Positions 10,717-18,981 of a DNA stretch of 47,155 nt are shown here, in pieces. Source of the stretch: Methylocucumis oryzae (GTDB lineage: Bacteria > Pseudomonadota > Gammaproteobacteria > Methylococcales > Methylomonadaceae); the NCBI RefSeq assembly GCF_000963695.1, contig NZ_LAJX01000059.1, forward strand, positions 1 to 47,155, given 5' to 3'. The position numbers and the translations under genes are program-made. Numbering within the stretch: the stretch's first letter is position 1; each line of letters opens with the position of its first letter. Below the pieces are notes generated by a model. The model did not search any database and was not told the origin of the DNA. It saw nothing but the letters and a program-made list of their open reading frames with translations.

Positions 10717-10959
10717 ATGGAAGCGATTCGTGAAATTCAAACGATAGAAAATGGCGAAGTCCATCTTCAATTGCCTAAACAGTTCTGGGGGCAAAAAGTT
10801 GAAATTATCGTTCTTGCCCTGCCGCAACTGGACACACCTTCGCCGGTTCAAAAAAAGAGTTTACGCGGAGCCTTGAAACACTATGCCAATCCTGAACTCA
10901 TGGCGAAAGAACAAGACGCATGGCAAGAAGCAGCGAGTGAAAAACATGAGCATGGTTGA
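10717..10959 (+). CDS. Antitoxin of a VapBC-type pair
   Basis: An 80-aa protein starting at ATG 10717 after an AAGAGGAA ribosome site. The N-terminal half (IQTIENGEVHLQLPKQFWGQ, KVEIIVLA) has the short beta pattern of AbrB-like or related antitoxins, and the C-terminal half would wrap the toxin. It overlaps the PIN-domain toxin gene by 14 nt, which is the usual antitoxin-first arrangement. It would neutralise the toxin and repress the pair. A degenerate relative lies at 44604-44731. Confidence 0.75.
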   Translation: MEAIREIQTIENGEVHLQLPKQFWGQKVEIIVLALPQLDTPSPVQKKSLRGALKHYANPELMAKEQDAWQEAASEKHEHG

Positions 10960-11338
10960 TGCCAATATCATCTTGCGCTACCTCTTGGACGACCATGCGG
11001 AATTATCGCCGAAGGCAGCGGAAATCCTTGAACAACAAACCGTGACCTTACCGATAGAGGCGGCGTGTGAAGTGGTGTATGTGCTGCAAAAAGTCTATAC
11101 AGTTGACCGAAAAACCATTCAGCAACAATTGACGGATTTACTCAATGAAGCACTGGTGACGATGAATAAGCCCGACGTTTTTCTAAAAGCACTCGAATAC
11201 TACAGCACCAGCAGTCTCGATTTTGTCGATACCGTGCTCTGTGCCTACCACACCGTAGAAAAACAAGAAATTTTCACTTTCGATAACAAACTCAATCAAT
11301 TTATTCGACGCGCCGACCCATCAGCAGACACTCTATGA
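10946..11338 (+). CDS. vapC: PIN-domain ribonuclease toxin (VapC family)
   Basis: A 130-aa PIN-domain protein. The acidic active-site residues are visible: VDANIILRYLL at the N-terminus, the glutamate of IEAACEVVYVLQ, and the aspartates of SLDFVDTVLCAYH and FTFDNKL. VapC toxins cleave tRNA or rRNA when the antitoxin is lost. I chose ATG 10946 because it begins directly before the catalytic MVDAN and overlaps the antitoxin gene; a longer in-frame start at 10883 would lie inside the antitoxin. The stop overlaps the presumed hsdM start (ATGA at 11335-11338), so the pair is embedded in the restriction operon. Confidence 0.88.
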   Translation: MSMVDANIILRYLLDDHAELSPKAAEILEQQTVTLPIEAACEVVYVLQKVYTVDRKTIQQQLTDLLNEALVTMNKPDVFLKALEYYSTSSLDFVDTVLCAYHTVEKQEIFTFDNKLNQFIRRADPSADTL

Positions 11339-11942
11339 CCGATCAACAACTCAATCAACTGGGCAGCACACTTTGGAAAATCGCCGATGACCTGCGCGGC
11401 GCATGAACGCCGACGACTTCCGCGACTATATGCTGTCGTTCCTGTTTTTGCGCTACCTGTCGGACAACTACGAAACCGCCGCGCAAAAAGAATTGGGGGC
11501 GGATTACCCACAACTGGCGGACGATGACAAACGTGCGCCGCTGTCGGTCTGGTATGCAGAAAATGCCGCTGATGCGGCGGAATTTGAAAAACAAATGCGC
11601 CGCAAAGTGCATTATGTGATTGAGCCGCAGCACCTTTGGAGCAGTATCGCCGAACTGGCCAGAACCCAGCATGACAACTTACTGCGCACCTTGGAACAAG
11701 GCTTCAAATACATTGAAAACCAAAGCTTTGAAAGCACCTTTCAAGGGCTGTTTTCGGAAATTAACCTCAATTCTGAAAAACTGGGCAAAAACTACCCCGA
11801 ACGCAACGCCAAGCTGTGCACCATCATCAGCAAAATCGCCCAAGGCATTGCCGGATTCTCAACCAATACCGATACACTAGGCGATGCCTACGAATACCTG
11901 ATCGGCCAGTTTGCCGCCGGTTCCGGCAAAAAAAGCCGGTGA
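11335..11942 (+). CDS. hsdM: Type I DNA methyltransferase, N-terminal part (frameshifted)
   Basis: The N-terminal helical domain of HsdM. The natural start is ATG 11335, reading MTDQQLNQLGSTLWKIADDL; this frame stops at 11403. Inserting one base near 11401 joins it to MNADDFRDYMLSFLFLRYLS, where the second frame takes over. That frame ends at 11942 because the A run at 11928-11934 is one base too long. The correct continuation is GSGKKAGEFYTPQQIS, in the next fragment. The complete gene would be 11335-12942, about 535 aa, the usual HsdM length. Confidence 0.88.
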
Positions 11943-12942
11943 GTTCTACACGCCGCAACAAATCTCCACGATTCTGTCCTCTATCGTCAGCCTCGACAGC
12001 CAAGAACCCGCCACCGGCAAAAAGACCAAACTCGACAAAGTGCTGGATTTTGCTTGCGGTTCGGGTTCGTTGCTTTTGAATGTGCGCAAACAGCTTGGAG
12101 CGCATGGCATCGGCAAAATTTACGGCCAAGAATCCAATATCACCACTTACAACTTAGCCCGCATGAACATGCTGCTGCATGGCGTGAAAGACTCAGAGTT
12201 TGAAATTCATCACGGCGATTCATTGGCTAACGATTGGGATATTCTCAAAGAAATGAATCCGGCTAAAAAACTGCAATTTGATGCGGTAGTCGCTAATCCA
12301 CCGTTTAGTTACCGCTGGGAGCCTAGCGAAGCCTTGGCCGAAGATTTTCGTTTTAAAAGCTATGGCCTAGCACCAAAATCAGCCGCCGATTTTGCCTTTC
12401 TGTTGCACGGTTTCCATTTTTTAAGCGACCAGGGCACGATGGCGATTATTTTGCCGCACGGGGTTTTATTTCGAGGGGGGAGCGAGGAGCGTATCCGCAC
12501 AAAGCTGCTAAAAGACGGGCATATCGACACCGTGATTGGCCTGCCTGCCAATCTGTTTTTCTCGACGGGCATCCCTGTTTGTATTCTGGTGTTGAAAAAA
12601 TGCAAAAAACCCGATGACGTGCTGTTTATCAACGCCAGCGAACAGTTTGAAAAAGGTAAGCGACAAAACCGGTTACTGCCAGAGCATATAACCAAGATTG
12701 TTGAGACCTATCAATTCCGCAACGAAGAAGCCCGCTATTCCCGCCGCGTTACGATGGCTGAAATCGAACAAAACGATTTCAACCTGAATATTTCGCGTTA
12801 TGTCAGTACCGCGCAAACAGAAGTCCAAATTGATTTACCAGCGGTGAATGCGGAGTTGTTAGCACTAGAACAAATCATTGCTGACGCTACCCAGCGGCAT
12901 AATCAATTTTTAATCGAGCTAGGTTTAGCAACGTTGCCTTAA
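11911..12942 (+). CDS. hsdM: Type I DNA methyltransferase, catalytic part
   Basis: The N6-adenine methyltransferase domain of HsdM. The SAM-binding motif I (DFACGSGSLLLNV), the catalytic NPPF (VVANPPFSYRW) and the substrate-side stretch ILPHGVLFRGG are all present. In this frame coding really begins near 11935 (AGEFYTPQQIS); the residues before are out of frame. With HsdS it would methylate the recognition site and so protect host DNA from HsdR. It is the last gene of the operon, separated from hsdR and hsdS by the nuclease and toxin-antitoxin genes. Its TAA stop overlaps the stop of the convergent polyketide synthase at 12939-12942. Confidence 0.92.
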   Translation: MPPVPAKKAGEFYTPQQISTILSSIVSLDSQEPATGKKTKLDKVLDFACGSGSLLLNVRKQLGAHGIGKIYGQESNITTYNLARMNMLLHGVKDSEFEIHHGDSLANDWDILKEMNPAKKLQFDAVVANPPFSYRWEPSEALAEDFRFKSYGLAPKSAADFAFLLHGFHFLSDQGTMAIILPHGVLFRGGSEERIRTKLLKDGHIDTVIGLPANLFFSTGIPVCILVLKKCKKPDDVLFINASEQFEKGKRQNRLLPEHITKIVETYQFRNEEARYSRRVTMAEIEQNDFNLNISRYVSTAQTEVQIDLPAVNAELLALEQIIADATQRHNQFLIELGLATLP

Positions 12943-12959
12943 AACCTGCTCAATAAGGC
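12936..12959. terminator. Possible weak bidirectional terminator between hsdM and the synthase
   Basis: A 6-bp stem (GCCTTA at 12936-12941, TAAGGC at 12954-12959) spans the overlapping stop codons of the convergent genes and is followed on the plus strand by TTTATCC. It is short and weak; the position is its main support. Confidence 0.3.
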
Positions 12960-15716
12960 TTTATCCAATACCTCCCCTACCCCTAACTCTCCATTAAAAA
13001 ACCGCCGCGCCAGTTCGGTATCTGGCTCAGCAGTCGGTGTGATGCCAGGATAGGTTTTAACGATATAGTCGGTTAATTGTTCAATCGTGCTGTAATCGAA
13101 AATTATCGCCGTGTTCATGTTGAGTTTTAAGACTTGATTGACCTGCTTGATAAAACCTACGCCTAAGATGGAATCTAAGCCGTAATCAGAAAACGGGATA
13201 TGGTTTTCTAAGCTGGTTAACGGTGCTTTGAGCGCTTCGCTGAGCGCTTGTTTTATGGCGCTTTGTATAGTTTGAGCAGCATTGTCTTGAGCCTGTACCG
13301 TGTTAGGTTTTATGGTCGTTGTTGCTACCGATTCAACGCAGGTGGCAACCGACTTTTGGGGAGTGCACGTCACCAAGCCATCGCTGGTTGCCGCGATGAT
13401 TTGTTGGCCTAAACGATGTGCCGATTCAGCCGGGAAATACACAGCGCGAAAACCTAGGCTGAGCAGTTGTTGCCGCCAAGCGTTAGGTGTTAAGCCTGGA
13501 CTGCCGCTCATGCGCAGCTCAGCATCTTGATATAACCACCAACCTTTTAATAAGCCAAAGGTTAAATGCGATAACCAGTTGGTATCGCTGATTTCGTTTA
13601 GCAATAACACACCACCTTGATTTAATAACGCTTTTGCATGGCTTAATACTGAGCGAATATCACCGGTGGCATGTAAGACATTAGCCGCAATAACCACATC
13701 GTAATGCCCTAATACAAAATCTTGCGTATCGGGTGCTTGTTCTATATTGAGCAAGGCGTAGCGCATAAACGGATGTTGACCGTAATGCTGTTGACCGTGG
13801 TGTAAAAAGGCTTTGGAAATATCGGTATACGCATATTGCTCAATATTATCGTAATAAGGCGATAAACGGTTTAACACCATCGCTGTCGTGCCACCGGTTC
13901 CGGCTCCGATTTCTAAAATACGCAGAGGACGATTAGAGTTAACCGCTAGCCGTTGTTGAATAAAGGCTTCCGCGCTATCCGCTAACACAGCATTAAAATA
14001 ATCCACGCGTTGATTTTTTTGATAAATACCAGCGACTTTTTCGGTTGAACCGTTAGGAAATAATACATCCGTTGCCGGTACTTGCCCGGTTAACACGGCA
14101 GGTAAGGCGGTTAAGCAATCATCTAATAACAACGCTAAGGCCCTTGTTTCTGCGTTATTGATGAAATAGGCTTTTTCTGTCTGCCAGGTTGGCCAGGCAT
14201 TAAGGCAGGCGTGTTGGCCTAATTCCGTCAAACGATAACCAGGTTGTTCGTAATGGATTAACCCGGCCTGGTCTAACATGGTCAGGGTTTGCTGCCACCA
14301 GCGTTGGTATAACGCATCACGGTGTAAACTGGCTGAATTAAGCACTTCAATACGCGCCAGCACTGCCCGCGCTAACAGGTTTAATAGTTTGGCTTGATCG
14401 GGATTATTCAATATTGTCGCCAGCTCTGGCTTTGGCTGTTGGGCGAGTGCTTGTACCGCTTCAGCAAAGCCAGTCTTGCTTTGGGTTAATCCATCAGCTA
14501 ATCGAATTTGTTGTTGCAACGGGACAGGCATCATCGCGCGCACGGGTTCTGAAGCATTTAAGCATAACAGTTGCCTGCACACGCCTTGGCGTAATAACGC
14601 GGTAAAACGTTCTAACGCAGTAAAACCTTGCTCATCGCTAAGCGAGTTAATCGCATAATCCAACGGCCATTCTTCTAACGACGATTGCCAAAAGCCCCAG
14701 TTAATCGCACCGACCGGTGGTGTCGCTGACGTCAACTGGGCGGCGGCATGAACAAAACTATCGGCAAAGGTAATACCGGCCGCATACGCCGATAACTGCG
14801 CGGCACCTGAAAACGAGAACGCTTGTCCCGATGAAAAATACACTAAAAAGTCTGACACTAATGGCGCAAACGTTTGATAGAAGTTAACCACGCCTTGCGT
14901 TTTAACGGTTAGTATTTGGTTAAATTGTGCTTCGCTAGTGTGCGCAATAGAGTTGTCAAAATCGAAAACAATGCCGGAAAACATCGCGCCGTTAATATGG
15001 GGATATTGTTGCTGTATCGTTTGTAAGGCCGTCGATAATGACGCTAAATCATTGGCATCGGCTTGTACATAGTATGGCGGTGTCGCAAATGCGTTAAGCT
15101 GTGCTTGCAGTTTGCTATCGCTTTCAGGTCTACGTCCTAGCCATATAACCTTGGCTTGATAACGTTGTTGCAATAAACGCGTGATGACTCGACCTACCGT
15201 GCCAGCACCGCCTAAAATAACGTAGACACCCTCTGTTATTAAGCCTGTTTCTAAAACATTTGTTGTATTCACTTCCCTGTAACCTGGATACCGGCAATCC
15301 ATTAATGCCAGGGATGGCATGTAGTAGAGCAACGCAGGAGCAGTTGCCGAACCGGTATGACGACTTGTTTCAGCAATACGGGAAAATAGCATAGGCGTAA
15401 TGGTTTGCGCATAACGACCACCGCCCCACAGTTTAACCACATCGCCTCTATCGGTGCTCGGCTCAGCGATGACTCGCCGCCATAACGCAGAATCGGTTAA
15501 ATCCTCAGCGCTTAAGTCAATATTACGCACATGAAAACGATGCTCGCTTTGCGCCAATGCATAAGCTAAGCCTGTAATACCGCCCGCCGTGGGATTAACC
15601 AACGTAGGGTGCGCTTTGCGCACCGTTTCGTAAGAATTAACAACGTGCCCGTCTAAACGATAATGGTCTAAGCTGAGTACATAACACGCGATTGCTGATG
15701 GTGTTGCAATGGCTTT
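12939..15716 (-). CDS. Synthase fragment 11: KR, C-methyltransferase, terminal ACP
   Basis: The last module. The KR has VILGGAGTVGRVI, YFSSGQAFSFSG and LSAYAAGITF; the last is the variant without the usual Asn that occurs in trans-AT ketoreductases ahead of methyltransferases. The methyltransferase has the classic PKS C-MT motifs ILEIGAGTGGTTAMVL, YTDISKAFL, YDVVIAANVLHAT and GGVLLLNEI. It would place an alpha-methyl branch. The terminal ACP is FSDYGLDSILGVG (serine at 13170-13172). It ends about 40 residues later in FFNGELGVGEVLDKALL, a tail like those ending other trans-AT proteins. There is no thioesterase or other release domain. The stop overlaps that of hsdM, so nothing more of the line can follow here. 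Confidence 0.89.
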   Translation of the reverse strand, partial: KAIATPSAIACYVLSLDHYRLDGHVVNSYETVRKAHPTLVNPTAGGITGLAYALAQSEHRFHVRNIDLSAEDLTDSALWRRVIAEPSTDRGDVVKLWGGGRYAQTITPMLFSRIAETSRHTGSATAPALLYYMPSLALMDCRYPGYREVNTTNVLETGLITEGVYVILGGAGTVGRVITRLLQQRYQAKVIWLGRRPESDSKLQAQLNAFATPPYYVQADANDLASLSTALQTIQQQYPHINGAMFSGIVFDFDNSIAHTSEAQFNQILTVKTQGVVNFYQTFAPLVSDFLVYFSSGQAFSFSGAAQLSAYAAGITFADSFVHAAAQLTSATPPVGAINWGFWQSSLEEWPLDYAINSLSDEQGFTALERFTALLRQGVCRQLLCLNASEPVRAMMPVPLQQQIRLADGLTQSKTGFAEAVQALAQQPKPELATILNNPDQAKLLNLLARAVLARIEVLNSASLHRDALYQRWWQQTLTMLDQAGLIHYEQPGYRLTELGQHACLNAWPTWQTEKAYFINNAETRALALLLDDCLTALPAVLTGQVPATDVLFPNGSTEKVAGIYQKNQRVDYFNAVLADSAEAFIQQRLAVNSNRPLRILEIGAGTGGTTAMVLNRLSPYYDNIEQYAYTDISKAFLHHGQQHYGQHPFMRYALLNIEQAPDTQDFVLGHYDVVIAANVLHATGDIRSVLSHAKALLNQGGVLLLNEISDTNWLSHLTFGLLKGWWLYQDAELRMSGSPGLTPNAWRQQLLSLGFRAVYFPAESAHRLGQQIIAATSDGLVTCTPQKSVATCVESVATTTIKPNTVQAQDNAAQTIQSAIKQALSEALKAPLTSLENHIPFSDYGLDSILGVGFIKQVNQVLKLNMNTAIIFDYSTIEQLTDYIVKTYPGITPTAEPDTELARRFFNGELGVGEVLDKALLSRF

Positions 15717-18700
15717 GAAACGCCTTTAACAGCCTTAACAACTGTATTTCATAACCTTGAGTCGCTGCGGCATAACACTGAGTTAACGATACAAGCGTAG
15801 TATCTAGCGCGATAAAATACACCGTAGCAAAACCTTGGGTTTGGCTTAATGCTTGGGTAAACGCTAAAGGCTGGTCAACGTCACAATAGATTTCATCAGC
15901 GTGTAGCGCGGGTTGTTCACCAAAACCCAGCACCAACTTAACCGGTTGCACCGTCATGCCTAAGCGCTGATAGCATAAATAAAGCGCATCTGCGTAATGT
16001 CTGGCACTGGCCGGATAAACCAACAGTAATGATGACGGTATCGCGAGATTAGTTTGGTCTAGCGCGGGTAACCGTTGCCAACCGGGCAAGTAGCTCACTT
16101 TATCCCAATCTGTCTCTACGTTACTCTCGTTCCCACGCTCCGCGTGGGAATGCAGACCTAACGGCTTTATAGTTTGAGACCCAGAGCTTGGCAGCTTCCC
16201 CCAATAACGCTCTTTAGCAAACGGATAAACCGGTACACCATAGCCTAAGCTTTTAGGTTTAACAGCATAGAGGGCATCCCAATCTATGCGGTTACCCGCC
16301 ACCCACAACCCGGCTAACGAGGCCAAAACTTTGTTCGCCGTTAATCGAGCGAGATACTCTTGCCCTTCTTCGGTATCCGTCACTAATTGCGTGTGCTTAT
16401 CGACTACACCGGTCCAGACATGGCGTGAAACTTGACCCATTAAAAAATCATTGACTGCGTTAATCGCTGCACTAGGCGTATCCGCCAACACCGCTAGTCT
16501 ATGCGACATCGCTTCACGTCCGGTTTGTAAACGATAACTTAAGCGTGTTAAATCTAGGGTTGGGTTTTGTTGTAAATACGCGATTAGACTTTCTGCATAA
16601 GCCTGTAAGCGTGGCGCTTGTTTGGCTGACAACACCAGTAACACAGGCTCCACGCTATTCTGAACTGCGGTATCGTTATTAAATTCTTGCAACACCAGAT
16701 GCGCATTCGTACCACTAAAGCCAAACGAATTAATGACGGCGAATCTAGGGCTATCCGTTGGCTCAGGCCAATCTTGTAGCGTTGTGTTGATATAAAACGG
16801 CGTATCCTCTAAGGTAATATGCTCATTAAGCTGGCTAAAATGCAGCGTCGGCGGTAATTGTTTATGGGTTAAGGCAAGTACCAATTTAGTGACACCGGCA
16901 ATACCTGCCGCCAACAACGAATGACCGATATTGCTTTTCACGGTGCTTAATGCGCAATAATGCCGCTCAGCGGTTAAGTCCTTAAACGACTCGGTTAACG
17001 CTTCGATTTCAATAGGATCGCCTAGCGCAGTCCCGGTGCCATGCGCCTCAACCAGTTGTATCTGCGCTGGATTAATATGAAAACGCTGATACACCTGTTG
17101 TTGTAAACGAGTTTGCGCAATGGCATTCGGTGCAGTCATGCCATTAGAACGGCCATCATGATTCACCGCCCAACCTTTTATCACAGCATAGACCGCATCA
17201 CCATCAGCGAGCGCATCGCTTAAGCGTTTCAATAACACTGCGCCGACGCCTTCACCGGGGACAAAGCCATCGGCACGTTGGTCGAAACTAAAACAACGGC
17301 CTTGCGCGGAAAACACATTAGCCGCTGTGCCCATCGCGTAAAATCTTGGGTCTAAAATAATGCTGACACCACCGGCTAAGGCTAAATCACAGTTACCCAA
17401 TATTAAATTGTCACAAGCCGTTGCAATGGCCACTAACGACGAAGAACACGCCGTATCTAATGCCATGCTAGGGCCTTGTAAATTGAGTAAATAAGAAATA
17501 CGCGAGGCTAAAAATGCCGTTGCGCCACCGGTCAACTGCTGCACACCATTGGCATTATCCGCCGTTAATCCCGCGTAATTATTTTCGGCACACCCTACGA
17601 ACACACCGCAGCGGCTACCTGATAAGCTAGACGGCACAATGCCAGCATCTTCTAAACAATGCCAACAGGTTTGTAAAAACAAGCGTTGCTGCGGGTCCAT
17701 TAACTCAGCTTCGCGCGGCGAGATATTAAAGAAAAATGGGTCAAAACAATCTATGTCGTCTAACGCGCCCATCCACTTACAATTACTCTTGCCCGGCGTC
17801 GTCCCGCTTGGGTCGTAATAATCCGAAACATTCCAGCGATTAGCCGGTATTTCCGTCACGCAATCCAGCCCTGCGGCGATATTACGCCAGAATTGTTCTA
17901 CATTAGCCGCTTTAGGATACTGTCCGGCAATGCCTATGATGGCAATCGCATCTAGCGCATTATCAGACTGGATTTTACTGGCTGGCTTAGGCTGAGCGTG
18001 TGGTTCTGGCGCTGGCTCAACGGTATTAGCTTTTACTTGCTTGCTCTGTTGTGGCTCACATGTCCCCAAACTTTCACAAACAGCAGCCGCTGGTAGCGGC
18101 TTCAGTTTTGTGACTAACGTGCTTAAATGCTGAGCAAATAGATTAAGGCTAGGATATTTATAAATCTCGGTCGCTTTTAAGCTTAAGCCATATTCGCTAT
18201 TAATCTTAGTCACCCACATCACGCCGCTAATCGAATTTAAGCCTAAATCATTAAATTGGCTGTCATCATCCATTTGCGTAGGGCTTAATTGCAATTCATC
18301 GGCTAAGGTTTGCCGCAACCAATCGCGTATAGGTTTTAGCTGTTTTTCCACACTAGGCAAGACCTGAGTGGTGCTTGGCAGGGATGTTGGCAGCATGGAT
18401 ACTGCCATCAAGCCCTCAGGGATGAGTTCACGGCGACCCCAACAAGCATTACCCAGGTCTGCCTTTAAGTTATTTTCAACCCCAGGCAAGACCTGGGTGG
18501 TGCTTGGCGGGGATGTTGGCAGCAGGGATGCTGCCATCAAGCCCTCAGGGATGAGTTCACGGCGACCCCGACAAGCATCGCCCAGGTCTGCCTTAACCAA
18601 CGGCTTCACCGCCACAATCCCAACATGCTCAAACCCCGCCAACGGCGTGTTTTTAACCTCAGCAAAAAGCTCCGAACCTTCATAGCCCACGCGCTCTATG

Positions 18701-18981
18701 CTAAAACCCGCCGCCAAACATTCCCGGCTTAAAATCTCAGTATCTAACGGATTAACCGATTTAGGCCCTTGCCGGGCTTGTTCGGTATTTAACAAGCTGT
18801 GTACATCGGCAATAAATCCCGGCCATGCTTCGCCTTGCGCTTTGCGTTGTAGATACACTGGCGCATTCACATGCCAATAACCCACATAAGGCGTATCAGT
18901 AATGATAAACACCTTACCGCCTGGTTTTAGCCAATGATACATTTTGCTTAAAGTTAACTGTATCGCGTCAGGCGTTAAAAA
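15637..18981 (-). CDS. Synthase fragment 10: MT end, ACP, KS7, KR start
   Basis: Completes the first methyltransferase (FLTPDAIQLTLSKMYHWLKP, GYWHVNAPVYLQ). A linker follows that consists largely of two copies of a 43-residue repeat (RRELIPEGLMA, STTQVLP). The ACP has NDLGLNSISG; the conserved Asp before the serine is Asn. KS7 is complete (DTACSSSL, VEAHGTGTALGDP, NIGHSLLAAG). After VPVYPFAKERYW comes a hairpin-coded stretch (HSHAERGNES), then the start of a ketoreductase (VSYLPGWQRL, LLLVYPASARHYAD). The frame shifts near 15718; the correct continuation is LLKAF-KAIATPSAIACYV. Confidence 0.87.
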   Translation of the reverse strand, partial: FLTPDAIQLTLSKMYHWLKPGGKVFIITDTPYVGYWHVNAPVYLQRKAQGEAWPGFIADVHSLLNTEQARQGPKSVNPLDTEILSRECLAAGFSIERVGYEGSELFAEVKNTPLAGFEHVGIVAVKPLVKADLGDACRGRRELIPEGLMAASLLPTSPPSTTQVLPGVENNLKADLGNACWGRRELIPEGLMAVSMLPTSLPSTTQVLPSVEKQLKPIRDWLRQTLADELQLSPTQMDDDSQFNDLGLNSISGVMWVTKINSEYGLSLKATEIYKYPSLNLFAQHLSTLVTKLKPLPAAAVCESLGTCEPQQSKQVKANTVEPAPEPHAQPKPASKIQSDNALDAIAIIGIAGQYPKAANVEQFWRNIAAGLDCVTEIPANRWNVSDYYDPSGTTPGKSNCKWMGALDDIDCFDPFFFNISPREAELMDPQQRLFLQTCWHCLEDAGIVPSSLSGSRCGVFVGCAENNYAGLTADNANGVQQLTGGATAFLASRISYLLNLQGPSMALDTACSSSLVAIATACDNLILGNCDLALAGGVSIILDPRFYAMGTAANVFSAQGRCFSFDQRADGFVPGEGVGAVLLKRLSDALADGDAVYAVIKGWAVNHDGRSNGMTAPNAIAQTRLQQQVYQRFHINPAQIQLVEAHGTGTALGDPIEIEALTESFKDLTAERHYCALSTVKSNIGHSLLAAGIAGVTKLVLALTHKQLPPTLHFSQLNEHITLEDTPFYINTTLQDWPEPTDSPRFAVINSFGFSGTNAHLVLQEFNNDTAVQNSVEPVLLVLSAKQAPRLQAYAESLIAYLQQNPTLDLTRLSYRLQTGREAMSHRLAVLADTPSAAINAVNDFLMGQVSRHVWTGVVDKHTQLVTDTEEGQEYLARLTANKVLASLAGLWVAGNRIDWDALYAVKPKSLGYGVPVYPFAKERYWGKLPSSGSQTIKPLGLHSHAERGNESNVETDWDKVSYLPGWQRLPALDQTNLAIPSSLLLVYPASARHYADALYLCYQRLGMTVQPVKLVLGFGEQPALHADEIYCDVDQPLAFTQALSQTQGFATVYFIALDTTLVSLTQCYAAATQGYEIQLLRLLKAFQSHCNTISNRVLCTQLRPLSFRRARC
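16128..16153. repeat. Palindromic repeat inside the synthase linker
   Basis: TTCCCACGC and GCGTGGGAA form a 9-bp stem with a 3-nt loop at 16130-16150. It is translated in frame as HSHAERGNES between KS7 and the last KR. The same hairpin recurs at 28504-28524. Confidence 0.8.
18361..18596. repeat. Tandem pair of repeat elements translated in the synthase
   Basis: Two copies with a period of 129 bp (units start at 18361 and 18490), each coding 43 residues including RRELIPEGLMA. Each unit has imperfect terminal inverted repeats (AGACCTGGG ends) and a hairpin core related to the element at 11-120. They lie between the first methyltransferase and its ACP and keep the frame. Confidence 0.85.

Noticed and set aside
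10339-10851. Minus-strand open frames opposite the antitoxin genes
   Set aside because: They have no ribosome sites or recognisable motifs, and the plus strand carries tightly spaced genes with good sites.
11928-11934. A7 run in hsdM as a programmed or phase-variable slippage site
   Set aside because: Similar shifts occur in many unrelated genes of the window, including a very large synthase, so sequence error explains them more simply; it stays possible for hsdM and hsdS.
16128-16153. Hairpin considered as a terminator splitting the synthase
   Set aside because: The same reading frame runs through it from KS7 into the next KR, there is no T tract, and the hairpin recurs at 28504 in a similar linker.
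18361-18596. Two direct repeats considered as a CRISPR array
   Set aside because: There are only two units of 129 bp with inverted ends and no unique spacers of constant length, and they are translated within the synthase.
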